From: Amphiduros pacificus
Lineage: Eukaryota; Annelida; Polychaeta; Phyllodocida; Hesionidae
Reading direction: 5' to 3'
Length of the DNA stretch: 64,000 bases
Assembly (NCBI GenBank): GCA_949316495.1
Contig: OX439007.1
Span: 12,869,479-12,933,478 of the forward strand
In this document: positions 48,657-61,207 of the stretch, one piece after another
Layout of the letters: each line of letters starts with the position of its first letter
Position numbering within the stretch: position 1 is the stretch's first letter
Position numbers and translations under genes: made by a program
The notes under the pieces: generated by a model
What the model was told of the DNA's origin: nothing
Databases searched by the model: none
Seen by the model: the letters and a program-made list of their open reading frames with translations, nothing else

Positions 48657-49002
48657 AGGGGACATGAGGGGTCACGGGCCGTGGCGCAGTTGGTTAGAGT
48701 GCCACCTTACTAGCACCAGTTTCTCTGTGGTGATCCAAAGATCGTGGGTTCGATCCCCGGCCATGCCGAGATTGAACTCATGATACAATTTCCCATATGA
48801 GCTGAGGACCGTGCCTAAAGGGTAAACCGGTTGTCCTTGTAAATCTGTGACCTGGAGGGTTGTCATGTCAAGGACCTGCGACATGACAATTTAGTGAGGC
48901 AGCACTATATCTGCTACAAGTAGGTCTCATCACGAAATGACTGAAATAATATTGAAAGTGATGTAAAATGATGTAAAACCCCAAACAAACAGGGGATATG
49001 AG
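48657..49002 (+). mobile_element. tRNA-derived SINE, copy 2, with 12-bp target duplication
   Basis: Same family and orientation as the copy 2 kb to the left, with box A GTGGCGCAGTTGGTTAGAG and box B GGTTCGATCCC. The element proper is about 48669-48990, and its tail GATGTAAAATGATGTAAAAC duplicates a short motif. AGGGGACATGAG (48657-48668) and AGGGGATATGAG (48991-49002) are the target duplication, with one difference. By eye the two SINEs differ at roughly one base in ten. Confidence 0.92.
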
Positions 49003-50737
49003 AATGATCCTTGATCTTTTTGGTTACTAGGCGACTGACGAAGTAGGGCAGTGATCAGATCTCTTCCTTATCACTAACACTCTTTAGTCTCTATCATTGC
49101 TATCTGCTCAGTACAATTGCATGTTTGCAAATATACTCTAATTGAATAGTCTCTGCCTTAGATGCTGCTGGGATTGAAAGTTATATTCTGTGAAGATATT
49201 ATTTAACCAGCAGCTGGAATAGGGACCCCTCCTCTATGGAAACTTGATGTACAATGAAGCCAATGCAGCTACCAATGGAAATCCAGGAATAAATAACTAT
49301 ATGTGTGGTGTTCAACAAGGCACACAGTAGACTGCATTTGTTGCTCAGGCACTGGCATTGGGATGGGACAAGGGCCTTGATATATATGCATATTTAACAG
49401 TGTCTATGAATTAGATCAGACAGCAGAGTGCAAGTGCACTTAACAGACTACAGCACAGTAATAGAGCCAGGTTAGTAGGTCAGGTCATTGTAGCCACGTA
49501 CACTTATTTCTGACACCACAGATTATTTCAGTGCATTTTGTGACATTTGTCACAAGGTATCTAGTTTCATGTAAATTATGAAATATTGGGAATAGACTTC
49601 AGATCATATCTTGTACAGGCTTCCGTTTTAAGTCGACACATGCTGACTTTATGTTCTAGTTTTCTTTCCATTCATTCATGCTTGACATAAGGGCTAGATA
49701 CTTTAACAAGATAATATGTTTGCCAAGGATATTTTGGGCTGAACTGTGTGTGACCTTGGAACATGTTCATAACCAGCACAGGGACAACTTTGCTTGTGAA
49801 TGCTCTATTTTCTGAACAAATAAAACAGGTATTGAATCATGCTGAAGGTTGGCTTTGTTTCCAACTTAATGGAAGTTTTAAAATCCATTATTAAATTGTC
49901 AGCTTTATATGTCTAGATCAGTAATTGCTGTTATCATGACCATGTATTGTTGATGTTTCACTACAACTGCAGAACCAAGGTGAAGGTTTATTTTGATCCA
50001 ATATATATTGATAACAAAATAGCTTGTAGGGGTTGTATTCAGCACAAAATGATCCATTTCACCAGTGAAGATTACCAAGAGTAGGACTATTCATCAGAGG
50101 CAATTTTCAAAATCGGCTGGGGTGATATTTTATGAAGCCCAAAAAGGATTTATTGCCACTACATTTATCCTATAGAAAATGTTTATTTATGTTATTTTAA
50201 AAAAAAAGGGGTTAGGTCATCTTCCTAAAGCTTTCGTAAAATCGTGGAGGTCATAGGCAGTTGTATAGAGATTAGGGGTATGTTTAAATGATATGGGTCT
50301 AGATTCTGTACTACATTTAAGTTATCTCCTTGAATTTTAGCAGAAAACTCATCTATATGCAAATGGTACAGAATTTCTGTTATGGTAAAATGATATATGT
50401 GTAAATATTTGATCACAAAGTTTAGGATATAGACATATTACGTTGGGAAAAAAACCAATGGTGAGCTTAGGGAAGTTGGAAAAGTATAAATAATTTTTTT
50501 TTTGTCTAATCCATAAACATGAATTAAAAAGTTGTCAAGACAGACTCATGCCTAACTAAGCTAGGAATCCTTTCCAAATACAAACTGGTGTTATATTGCA
50601 ATATTAGTTTATCATAGATACATATTGGTTGGATAAAAGTGGTGATGACAGAGGCAAGCTCATAAGATGTACTGATGATAAAATTATATGTAATAACTAT
50701 AGTATGACGAGAGAAGGAAGTTTGAAAGATTCATATT
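49003..50737. other. AT-rich intergenic DNA
   Basis: No gene or repeat recognised apart from A/T runs. Confidence 0.45.
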
Positions 50738-51960
50738 TAATATAATAAGAGTCTGTTTAGACTATTTCTCATTGGACAGGGCCAGTTACACATAAAGTAG
50801 TAATTTTATTGCTTTAGAGAAAGACTTGTATGTTGGTTTCTTGGTTATATTTTCAGGTAACTCATTACAACGTATTGCTCCTTTAACTTTAAGAGTGTCT
50901 TTGCCCACATTGGTACAAGTCCTGGGCACATCAAGTTTATGACTGCTTGAGATATTATGGTTATGTGATTCTTTTCTTTTCATGAAATGGTGAAAAAATG
51001 ACTGGTAACATAAGATTAAGTGACTTATATACTGTTTGAACCAGTGGCAATTTGAAGAGATCACTAATTTTGAAAGTATTAAAACTAATGTGCACAAGTA
51101 CAGTTGGTGTATCCCACCTCTTAGCATACAGATTTTTCAGTAATTTATTTGGCATTATTTGCACTTTTTTCATAATTTGATCAGAAGCGTGAACATAAAC
51201 CTCGATGGCATACTGTATGCGAGAATAGACACTAATAACATGTCCATATATATGGACAGTAAACCAGCTCGCGGGTGCCCGTATGCCTTTGCCCGGAATT
51301 CCGGTCACACGTCACTGGAACTTGTGGTTGTTGTTTAGGGTTTCCCTGTTCTATATTTATGTCAACCAATCAGAGCAAACCCTCCATAATAGTGACATTA
51401 TTCGCCCGCTGCACAAACCCATTGCAACGAGATGTCCTTGATAGTCCTATATATTGGACTGCATAGTCTAATGCGAGAATGAACTTGGGCATAAAAGTGA
51501 TTAGGTACTTGTTTCGTTAGGACCTTGAAAGAGCTTGCATGCTTTCCGAGTGTCATTACAAGCTAATTTCGGGGCATTCCAAGCTAATTTTTCATCGAGT
51601 ATGATAGCAAGATACTTTGCTTCTGTAGCTGGTGCAGTTTTTGTTCTGGTCAGGAAAACATTGTATTGAGTTTTTTCAATGCTGAGTGTAGGTTTCTTGC
51701 AAGTAAACCATGTCCTCAAATCTTGTAATGTTTTCATTGCATCTTGTTTGATTGTTAACATATCCTTATTAACTAAGATAATGTTTCTGTTTTCAGCAAA
51801 TAGAACCAGGTGATTTGCAATATAATTTATATAGATAAGGAATAGTAGAGGCCCAAATACCGAGCCTTGAGGGACACCTGTTATGACATTTCTTAATTCT
51901 AAGTTTTGGCCATTTACACTTACCATTGATTTCCTACCCCTCTCACATCATCGTGTTAGA
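50738..51960 (-). mobile_element. Truncated, dead LINE (Jockey/CR1-like reverse transcriptase)
   Basis: Reading leftwards, 51926-51501 encodes part of a non-LTR reverse transcriptase: GVPQGSVFGPLLFLIYIN is the diagnostic palm motif. The catalytic F/Y-A-D-D is replaced by FAEN, so it cannot be active. Further left come VHSRIQYAIEVY and KVQIMPNKLLKNLY, then the typical LINE tail ending (CNELPENITKKPTYKSF) near 50790. At least two frameshifts separate these blocks. The 5' part of the LINE (endonuclease and N-terminal RT) is absent, as usual for 5'-truncated copies. A 244-bp insertion splits it (separate entry). The outer limits are approximate. Confidence 0.85.
51217..51480. mobile_element. 244-bp element nested in the LINE, with 9-10-bp target duplication
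   Basis: ATGCGAGAAT occurs at 51217-51226 and again at 51471-51480. The LINE reading FYAQVHSRIQYAIEVY is continuous only if 51227-51470 is skipped. The insert's ends are weakly inverted (AGAC-ACTA...GTCCATATAT against TAGACTATGCAGTCCAATATAT). A 9-10-base duplication fits Mutator-like elements. The insert has no coding capacity. Confidence 0.75.
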
Positions 51961-51969
51961 ATTTTATGT

Positions 51970-52040
51970 TGGACGGAACCATTTGCAAGGTAGCAGGAAC
52001 CATTTGCAAGGTCGCATGAACCATTTGCAAGGTCGCAGGA
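51970..52040. repeat. Short tandem repeat, 21-22-bp unit, 3 copies
   Basis: Unit GAACCATTTGCAAGGT(A/C)GCA, in near-identical copies just beyond the LINE. Confidence 0.9.
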
Positions 52041-52995
52041 ACTCCCTTTCATAATTATCCAAAAGGGTTATACCTCACATACCACAAGATGTTTTGTTTT
52101 TTGTGACTTTCTAGTGATTGGGACAAGGTCAAGGTCATGTCCAGCGTGGTTCATCTCTGCTTGTGAACAGAATATTGGGGTATTAATACAATGTGGCATA
52201 TTTGATAATCGCATGAGTTGCTCAATGGTTTTTGATATTTTCTGACCTTGAGCTATCAAGATCAGAGGAACCAATGTGCAAAATCAGAGTTATACCATAT
52301 TAAACAAAACATACCAAATATTATTTATTGCCACCATATTTATCCAATATAATATATTTATATTTATTTGGAGAATGATTTATGTAACTAGGTTACTGTT
52401 ACCTCCTTTTAGCGTAAATGATATTATCGAATTTGGATTGGACAATGCAAGACGTTGATACTGTGCTGACTTCAATCTGAAGAAAATTTCCCACAAGAAA
52501 ATGTCTTTCAAATTTGTATGGAAATGTTTCCTGTGACACAGGCTGGGTCAGTGTGTACCTTACTCGAGTGCATGTTTGATACAATGTCCTTAGTCACCCG
52601 TCCTCACTGACATTTTACGCATAGATATTTTGTATCATTTAAGTTCTTGTGACATTTACCCCGGGAGAGCTTGGCCACCATAATCATAATAGCACTAGAG
52701 TTTTGATTAGGTTTCATATTTGTGCTCCAAATCTTGATTATGTATGGCAAGGCCTGTGCCTATTATTCTCAGCACATGTGTAATAATTAAGCTGCTATAG
52801 CTGTCCCACCCTTTGTCTCCAACACTGGGAACATATTTTAGTGTGCTTAGTATTATGCAAATATGAATATCACTGAAGAACATGATTGGCTTGCAAAAAT
52901 TGTCACTTTATCAGACCCTTCATTGAGGAAGGGGTGTGAAGCTCAGTCAAATCTCCATCATGTCATAACCCATCAGTACCTGTCCCACAATGTAT
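52041..52995. other. Unremarkable spacer
   Basis: No gene recognised. Confidence 0.4.
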
Positions 52996-53320
52996 GCAGT
53001 ATCTACTAAATATCTCATAACAGTATCTACCTGTCAAATACCTCATGGCAGTATCTACCTGTTAAATACCTCATGACAGTATCTACCTGTCAAATACCTC
53101 ATGGCAGTATCTACCTGTCAAATACCTCATAACAGTATCTACCTGTCAAATAGCTAATGACAGTATCTACCTGTCAAATAGCTAATGACAGTATCTGCCT
53201 GTCAAAAAGCTAATGACAGTATCTACCTGTCAAATAGCTAATGACAGTATCTGCCTGTCAAAAAGCTAATGACAGTATCTACCTGTCAAATAGCTAATGA
53301 GTGTATCTGCCTATCTGATA
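52996..53320. repeat. Minisatellite, 28-bp unit, about 11 copies
   Basis: The unit is ACAGTATCTACCTGTCAAAT followed by A(C/G)CT(C/A)ATG. The left copies have ACCTCATG and the right copies AGCTAATG; a TGCCTGTCAAAA variant alternates at 53190-53275, giving a 56-base dimer. Confidence 0.93.
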
Positions 53321-53990
53321 GCTTTTATTGACTTGTCATGTGTCATCATAGCTAGATTAATACCCCATGACACTATCTACCTGTATGACTGTATACATTA
53401 GTCTGTGCTATTATTATAGCATTGAGTTTTTACATAAATCTGCCAATATCTTATTGACACCTTTAAACCATATAATTAATCACCACAAAAGGTCTCCAGT
53501 CTGACAGCCAAATATGGTCATATCTCCAGGGACAATGAAGTAAGTTATGTGATATGTGGAGAGATGACAGCTGAGTGGGCAGTGACTGTGGTAGGGTCTG
53601 AGTGTATGGTGGTGGTTCATAATTAAGGGATCGTATACCAGGTGCCATTCATAAGTTGACATTCACGATAGTTCAGCCCTTATTGTGGTCACCGATCTCA
53701 GGCAAAATGCTCCATCATGTTAAAATGTGCACTCCCTTACATTCAACAAGTTTGCCCAGCAGATCAGAAAGATCTGTACAGTTTCATATGGTTTGTCTGA
53801 GGGGGAATTCCACATACTATACATAGTTCAGGGGAAAGTCCCTTCTCGCTCAACATCGATGTGATTTTCCTGGTCTGGCTAGACATAAACATATTGAAGG
53901 AGAGGCTAGCCAACGAAGAAGGGATTTTTAAAGTACTCGGCATAAATGCTGAGGTGGACATTTTGCCATTTTTGTTATTATGCTTGCTGA
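53321..53990. other. Unremarkable spacer
   Basis: No gene recognised. Confidence 0.35.
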
Positions 53991-54112
53991 GAGGATCGTT
54001 TCACCTGCTGGGAGCATGTCACCTGCTGATAGCTTGATACCTGCTGATAGCTTGATACCTGCTGAGAGCTTGATACCTGCTGAGACTATGCTGCCTGCTG
54101 AAAGGACGACAG
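53991..54112. repeat. Short tandem repeat, 21-bp unit, about 6 copies
   Basis: The core is ACCTGCTGA(T/G)AGCTTGAT. The outer copies are decayed. Confidence 0.88.
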
Positions 54113-54296
54113 CTTGCAGAGAATAACTACAGTTAATCTCCAGGGCCCCTTGTCTTCTGATCAAGGTAATCTCCCCTTCTATAGCATTCACTTCCATAAC
54201 AGTCTGCATATATCTATGTGTTCGTGTTATCATTTCATCATCATGATGCGGCGCAGTTTTCAGTGATGATATCTGACATGTATACCTAACTGGTAT

Positions 54297-54340
54297 TGTT
54301 TTTTGTTTTTTTTTTGTTTTTTTTTGTTTTTTTTTGTATA
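54297..54340. repeat. GTTTTTTTTT tandem T-rich repeat
   Basis: Four runs of 8-10 T separated by single G. It could be a degraded oligo-A tail of a - strand retroelement, but no element body was recognised to its left or right. Confidence 0.7.
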
Positions 54341-55865
54341 TACATATTTATTTCCAGGCATTATATGTACAAGACCACTACCAGCCACCCAGAGGGTTGG
54401 GGGTTTTATGATTTACCATTTGGTATAAACATTATTTAATACTAACTGGTATTGTTGATATAAAGTTTACATTAAGTATGAATCATCAAAAAATGGTACA
54501 AATTGTGCATTTTACTCTTGTTAAAAGAATTGTTGCTAGGAAACGAAACTTCGATATATATGGGAATGTTATATCTGCGAGCAATATCACATATTATATA
54601 TTTAATCATAGTTTATTATTGTTCTGCGGGTATATTTATCAATGTATTTGTTTCAACTTGTGTTCTCGAAGAAAACGAAATATTATTGTCTTTATAATTT
54701 TTTTTCACCACAAGAAAGATGTGTATTTGAAAGGGTCCCTTGTGAAAAGGCTGCTAACCGAGACAACACCTCTTTGTTTTATGTGGTACACAATAAAGGG
54801 GAAATTGCGTTCACATTTTTTTTCTTATATTATCGTTGGCACCTAGCACAAAGGTTTAACTTCCTTGTAATGCATCGGATTTTAATTATTGTTCTTTTTG
54901 TTCATTCTAATATTTTAAATTAACATTCCGAATGAACGTTTTTCATCAGCCAAGACTACTACGTGGAGGGGAGAAAAGTTCAGTCAAGCTAATATGGGGC
55001 TATTTGCTAAAACCAGACACAGATGAGATAGAATTATAAATCTGCCTGATGTGTACACTGGCGAAAGGTATGTGTGTAACATGATGACCTATGACCTTTA
55101 ATTGGGTCATTATTTTTGTGAGCGAGTTAGATGGTGTCATGGGGCCTTGCGGTTGGTGACGAGGTCATCATTGCACCTGGGTGTCTGGGAATTTTGTTTC
55201 CATCCTGAACTCCAGGATATGTAAAAATCCCTTTGTGTATAATTTGTCAAGTACAAGACTGTTAGTTGACAATGTGCCTGGATAATTTTGATGAAATAAA
55301 ATGCCCAAAAAAACTGTCATTATTTAAAGATTGTGTCTGTAGTTGATGCACTGAAAATAAAATTGCTGCATCTTGCACAGGATTTTTTCACAACAGACCA
55401 TACATATACGTGAGGTCTATATTTATTTGAGAGACAATGACTTTGATTTAAAGAGATAAAAGGTGAGCAATTTAACAATTTACCTTGCCATGTTGGAGAC
55501 GTTTTGAACCACACACTGTTGTGATTTGTTTTTAATAACTATCAAAAAGAAATAACACATACAATCAAATAGTGTGCGATTTCTTGATGGCAAAGCACGT
55601 TAGCCTAAGACCACATTTAGAGAATAGATTAAGTGTTTTATTCGTGTCAGTTACCATTATTTCGACTCGTGATAAAATTCCTTGTCTTTTGTTTCTTTTA
55701 TGTACATAATTTGTCTTCTTATGATGCTATTGGCTATGAATGTTTGGTTTCTTTTACGAGTTATAAGCTGATTTTTCATTTAGATGAAATAAAATGTAAC
55801 TATCTGAGTTTCTTGTGAAATTTTACTAAGAATTGACCTTAGTAGAATGAAAAGTGTCAAAGGTC
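54341..55865. other. AT-rich non-coding stretch
   Basis: Several short overlapping frames (54478-54923) have no recognisable content. Confidence 0.4.
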
Positions 55866-55867
55866 AG

Positions 55868-56020
55868 CCAGATGGCACGCGCAACGCTGGCCCCATGCCA
55901 AAACGCGGCACCTCGTGGCGGGTAACGGGCGGCAGAAAAACCCCCGCCACTCGCCGGGATAAAGGCGCCGAGCCGGCCCGCGCACATCAAGTGGGAAAGG
56001 GGCATTTTGCGCACACTATG
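55868..56020. other. Isolated GC-rich, CpG-rich block
   Basis: About 150 bases are far richer in G+C and CpG than the surroundings (for example ACGCGGCACCTCGTGGCGGG and GCGCCGAGCCGGCCCGCGC). The borders are sharp. Frames of about 60 codons are open on both strands but match nothing I know. It may be a small mobile element or a CpG-rich regulatory piece. Confidence 0.5.
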
Positions 56021-56213
56021 ACCACTAATTGACCATTAACAGTTTTCCCAGCTTGGCAGCAGAATGCCCCAAACTCGATTCTGACTAATGTATGTACTCC
56101 ATTCTAATATACAATGTTCCAGATGAGAGAAACATTGGTCTCAAACTTAAAACATAAAAGGTCATGACAAACGAGTTAGACGTGTAATTCTCTACAAATA
56201 TATATCCAATAAT

Positions 56214-56480
56214 CATCAGAAATATATCCGTGAAATATATCCGTGAAATATATCCGTGAAATATATCCGTGAAATATATCCGTGAAATATATCCGTGAAA
56301 TATATCCGTGAAATATATCCGTGAAATATATCCGTGAAATATATCCGTGAAATATATCCGTGAAATATATCCTTGAATAATACTGAACCCGATGCAAAGG
56401 AGAGTAATACATAGCGCTGAAATCCTTGAAATATAGCCTTGAAATATATCCGTGAATTATATCCTTGAAATATGCATTCT
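56214..56480. repeat. Minisatellite, 13-bp unit GAAATATATCCGT, about 12 perfect copies plus decayed ones
   Basis: Perfect copies run from 56219 to about 56370. After a gap of about 60 bases, three to four decayed copies (GAAATATAGCCTT type) follow at 56425-56475. Confidence 0.95.
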
Positions 56481-56805
56481 CATCTGACAATGGAAAGAGT
56501 GGACGATTGAAGTGCGCTCATAAAAAGGTATACTTGAAAAGATAACAGCAAAACTCATCATTTAAATACCGTCAATTATAATGAGCATTACTAAGTGGCG
56601 AGAAAACAAGTCATTAATGGTCAGGTCGGACTTCTGGAGTTGACTTTGAGTGACAAAATTTATCGTGACAAAACCGCATTCAAAAGTCCATGTCTCCAAT
56701 CCCTGCTATTATTGATTCTGTACATAAGGGGGCATTAATGTGGGGAATGAAATTGTCCACCAAAAAACAAATCAAGCTTGTTTATGTCTCAGCATACTTA
56801 AGTTT
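56481..56805. other. Unremarkable spacer
   Basis: No gene recognised. Confidence 0.35.
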
Positions 56806-56807
56806 CC

Positions 56808-58665
56808 TATCAAGGGATCCCACCCCTACCACCAAGAAATACAGACCAACCATCAGGTGATACCAACTATACCATCCAAGGATCCTGACCCTAAAGTTAA
56901 GGGATCCCAGTCTCACCATCAAGGGATCCCAGTCCCACCATCAAGGGATCCTGACCCTAACGTTAAGGGATCCCAGTCCCACCATCAAGGGATCCCAGTC
57001 TCACCATCAAGGGATCCCAGTCCCACCATCAAGGGATCCTGACCCTAACGTTAAGGGATCCCAGTCCCACCATCAAGGGATCCCAGTCTCACCATCAAGG
57101 TATCCCAGTCCCACCATCAAGGGATCCTGACCCTAACGTTAAGGGATCCCAGTCCCACCATCAAGGGATCCTGACCCTAACGTTAAGGGATCCCAGTCCC
57201 ACCATCAAGGGATCCTGACCCTAACATTAAGGGATCCCAGTCTCACCATCAAGGGATCCCAGTCCCACCATCAAGGGATCCTGACCCTAACGTTAAGGGA
57301 TCCCAGTCTCACCATCAAGGGATCCCAGTCTCACCATCAAGGGATCCTGACCCTAACGTTAAGGGATCCCAGTCCCACCATCAAGGGATCCTGACCCTAA
57401 CATTAAGGGATCCCAGTCTCACCATCAAGGTATCCCAGTCCCACCATCAAGGGATCCTGACCCTAACGTTAAGGGATCCCAGTCCCACCATCAAGGGATC
57501 CCAGTCTCACCATCAAGGGATCCCAGTCCCACCATCAAGGGATCCTGACCCTAGCGTTAAGGGATCCCAGTCACACCATCAAGGGATCCCAGTCTCACCA
57601 TCAAGGTATCCCAGTCCCACCATCAAGGGATCCTGACCCTAACGTTAAGGGATCCCAGTCCCACCATCAAGGGATCCCAGTCTCACCATCAAGGTATCCC
57701 AGTCCCACCATCAAGGGATCCTGACCCTAACGTTAAGGGATCCCAGTCCCACCATCAAGGGATCCTGACCCTAACATTAAGGGATCCCAGTCTCACCATC
57801 AAGGGATCCCAGTCCCACCATCAAGGGATCCTGACCCTAACGTTAAGGGATCCCAGTCTCACCATCAAGGGATCCCAGTCTCACCATCAAGGGATCCTGA
57901 CCCTAACGTTAAGGGATCCCAGTCCCACCATCAAGGGATCCTGACCCTAACGTTAAGGGATCCCAGTCTCACCATCAAGGGATCCCAGTCTCACCATCAA
58001 GGGATCCCAGTCCCACCATCAAGGGAGTCCAGCCCTACCATCAAGGGGTCCCAGTCTCACCATCAAGGTATCTCAGTCTCACCATCAAGGTATCCCAGTC
58101 TCACCATCAAGGTATCCCAGTCTCACCATCAAGGGAGTCCAGTCCCACCATCAAGGGAGTCCAGCCCTACCATCAAGGGGTCCCAGTCTCACCATCAAGG
58201 TATCCCAGTCCCACCATCAAGGGAGTCCAGCCCTACCATCAAGGGGTCCCAGTCTCACCATCAAGGTATCCCAGTCTCACCATCAAGGTATCCCAGTCCC
58301 ACCATCAAGGGAGTCCAGTCCCACCATCAAGGGAGTCCAGCCCTACCATCAAGGTATCCCAGTCTCACCATCAAGGGAGTCCAGTCCCACCATCAAGGGA
58401 GTCCAGCCCTACCATCAAGGGGTCCCAGTCTCACCATCAAGGGATCCCAGTCCCACCATCAAGGTATCCCAGTCTCACCATCAAGGGATCCCAGTCTCAC
58501 CATCAAGGTATCCCAGTCCAACCATCAAGGTATCCCAGTCCCACCATCAAGGGGTCCCACAATCACGGGAGTCCAGTCCCACCATCAAGGGGTCCCACAA
58601 TCAAGGGAGTCCAGTCCCACCATCAAGGGGTCCCACAATCAAGGTATCCACACCTTTCCATCAAG
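56808..58665. repeat. 22-bp satellite of two alternating monomers, about 84 copies
   Basis: Monomer A is AAGGGATCCCAGTCCCACC plus ATC. Monomer B is AAGGGATCCTGACCCTAAC plus GTT. They share their first nine bases and are both 22 bases long. Between 56880 and 58000 they occur as higher-order blocks (B-A, B-A-A, B-A-A-A). From about 58020 rightwards B disappears and A-type variants (GAGTCCAGCCCTACC, GGTATCCCAGTC, GGGTCCCACAATC) take over. B followed by the next unit makes a CCCTAACGTTAAGGG near-palindrome. Confidence 0.96.
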
Positions 58666-60262
58666 GGAATACAGCAATTAATTATGCAGCCTTTCTTTGG
58701 TCAGGAACTGCTTAGGATGTGGAATGATTTTTGAGACATCCCTGTTGTGATTTTCTAAATTTTCTCTCAAAAGAATAGATTCTTCTAGTGTCTGTTTCAT
58801 ACACTTCTCTGTCCTCCCAGGCTTTCAAATTCTACTGAATCATTAAAAAAATCTTCTTTTAATGACCCGCTCATTCTTACAAAATTTCCCTAAAATTTCC
58901 TTTTTTGATTGTTTTTTTGCAGGGGCACTTTTTAATGTAATGGTACATTAACATGACAAAGCAAAGTAAATTTAATAATATTTATTCACAAATTTCACAA
59001 AAATATCATGTTCACCAAAACAACATCCAGTGGTGATCACATTAAGGTCATCATAGTAGTATCAATATCTCTCACCAGATGGTGCTTGCAATGACGGACT
59101 CCGTAACCTTTTTATAGACAAACTAGATATTTCATCACAGTGCCAAAACTGAATTTTGGATATCGAATCTTAAAGTTAAACATACACATCAAACACACAC
59201 ACACACACACTCATATATGCCACTATCAAATGACTGAATTCAATATATAATTTTAATTTAAGTCACAACGAACTAAATATGACAGATAAAATGTCTGATA
59301 ACCAGAAAATCACAAATCTAAGTACTGTCAATAATTGCCTTTACAAGACTTGATATGCTGATTGCAATCACACCACATAATGGCATACTGCTGATAAATA
59401 GAGCTTCAAAAATGTTCCTTCATCCAACCCTAATTTACTTCAATAGGGCTCTTCCTAATATTTCACTCAAACAGAATTATTTAATTCTTCATATTTTTTT
59501 TCATTCATTTTTATAGTAGTAATGTTAATATCTATCCATATTTTTATGGATTTATCATAAATCAAAGCACTACTTCCTAATTAAAAAAAAAAGTTACATA
59601 TTTATATGATCACAGATAAGTAAACACAGGCAATCAAATCAATAAAGAATTCTGGTCTGAGACCGAGGACCCCTCAGCTTCTTTCAGCAGTGGAAGAAGT
59701 AGAAATTTAGGGTATTTATACAGGAGTCCTTTTAAAATGTCCATCATTCCTTACACTGAAGTCCAACACTAATTTTGGAATGCTCCAAATAAATCACAAA
59801 AGTTGCTAATTCCTTTAAAGTAAGATACTTTATATATTTTGATAAAATTCAACATAGTCGCCAAGTTTATATTCATCTGCAGTTTAAGTTTGAAGGAGTA
59901 AAATTGTTTGTTCTCAAGTTATTGTGTTCACAAAAACAGACTGATGCCCAGATGGCTTCTGGATCTGACAAAACTCCTTCAGAAATATTTGCCAAGGGGT
60001 TAAAAGTATAATATACTGGCAAGAAATAAACATTTTGGAAATGAGTATCATACATGAAGATTATTACACCTTCTTATATGTTAAATTAAATAAAATAATG
60101 CTCATTGTATAAGTTTGGAAAAAATACATATATATATAAATTAATAAAATATGTTTGGTCCCAAATAAAATAAAATATTCAGTGATCGTAGGTATTTGAT
60201 GACATAAAATTAAGTAGTTGGCCCCAGTCTAATGGTGAAAATAATTAATGGGCCATTAGTTC
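58666..60262. other. AT-rich intergenic DNA
   Basis: No gene recognised. A (CA)n run lies at 59192-59210. If the FAAH2 3' UTR passes through the 51-bp array it may end here, but no poly(A) site could be chosen. Confidence 0.4.
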
Positions 60263-60264
60263 TG

Positions 60265-61196
60265 CTAAATACTTAGGTCTACTTAGGTTTGGGAATAGCT
60301 GACAGTGTGGGGGACAATAGCACTGCTAAATACCTAGGTCTGAGAATAGCTGACAGTGTGGGGGGGGGGGGCAATAGCACTGCTAAATACCTAGGTCTGA
60401 TAATAGCTGACAGTGTGAGGGACAATAGCACTGCCAAATACCTGGGTCTGGGTATAGCTGACAGTGTGAAGGACAATAGCACTGCCAAATACCTAGGTCT
60501 GGGAATAGCTGACAGTGGGGGGGACAAAAGCACTGCTAAATACCTAGGTTTGGGAATAGCTGACAGTGTGGGGGACAAAAGCACTGCCAAATACCTAGGT
60601 CTGGGTATAGCTGACAGTGTGAGGGACAATAGCATTGCCAAATACCTAGGTCTGGGAATAGCTGACAGTGGGGGGGACAAAAGCACTGCTAAATACCTAG
60701 GTTTGGGAATAGCTGACAGTGTGGGGGACAAAAGCACTGCCAAATACCTAGGTCTGGGTATAGCTGACAGTGTGAGGGACAATAGCATTGCCAAATACCT
60801 AGGTCTGAGAATAGCTGACAGTGTGGGGGGCAATAGCACTGCTAAATACCTAGGTTTGGGAATAGCTGACAGTGGGGGGGGGGGGGGACAATAGCACTGC
60901 TAAATACCTAGGTCTGGGAATAGCTGACAGTGGGGGGGGGGGGGGGGGGACAATAGCACTGCTAAATACCTAGGTTTGGGAATAGCTGACAGTGTGGGGG
61001 ACAAAAGCACTGCCAAATACCTAGGTCTGGGTATAGCTGACAGTGTGAGGGACAATAGCATTGCCAAATACCTAGGTCTGAGAATAGCTGACAGTGTGGG
61101 GGGCAATAGCACTGCTAAATACCTAGGTTTGGGAATAGCTGACAGTGGGGGGGGGGGGCAATAGCACTGCTAAATACCTAGGTCTGAGAATAGCTA
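60265..61196. repeat. Minisatellite, 51-bp unit, about 18 copies, directly 3' of the FAAH2 stop
   Basis: The unit contains TGCTAAATACCTAGGTCTGG, then GAATAGCTGACAGTGTG, a G run, and ACAATAGCAC. The G run varies from 3 to about 18 (longest near 60930). A three-unit block of about 153 bases recurs (starting near 60511, 60664 and about 60976), showing higher-order duplication. Fifty-one is divisible by three, so frames of 186-201 codons are open on both strands; they are repeat by-products. On the - strand the array begins 12 bases after the FAAH2 stop codon and would form its 3' UTR. Confidence 0.95.
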
Positions 61197-61207
61197 GAAA
61201 ACTAATT

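Noticed and set aside
50786-51926. Possible host gene from several - strand frames
   Set aside because: The GVPQGS reverse-transcriptase motif and LINE tail identify a decayed LINE.
56880-58000. Interstitial telomere repeat suggested by CCCTAA motifs
   Set aside because: CCCTAA occurs once per 22-bp B monomer and is never in tandem; it is part of a different satellite.
60279-61164. Frames of 186-201 codons on both strands in the 51-bp array
   Set aside because: Repeat by-product lying in the 3' flank of FAAH2; frame openness follows from the 51-base period.
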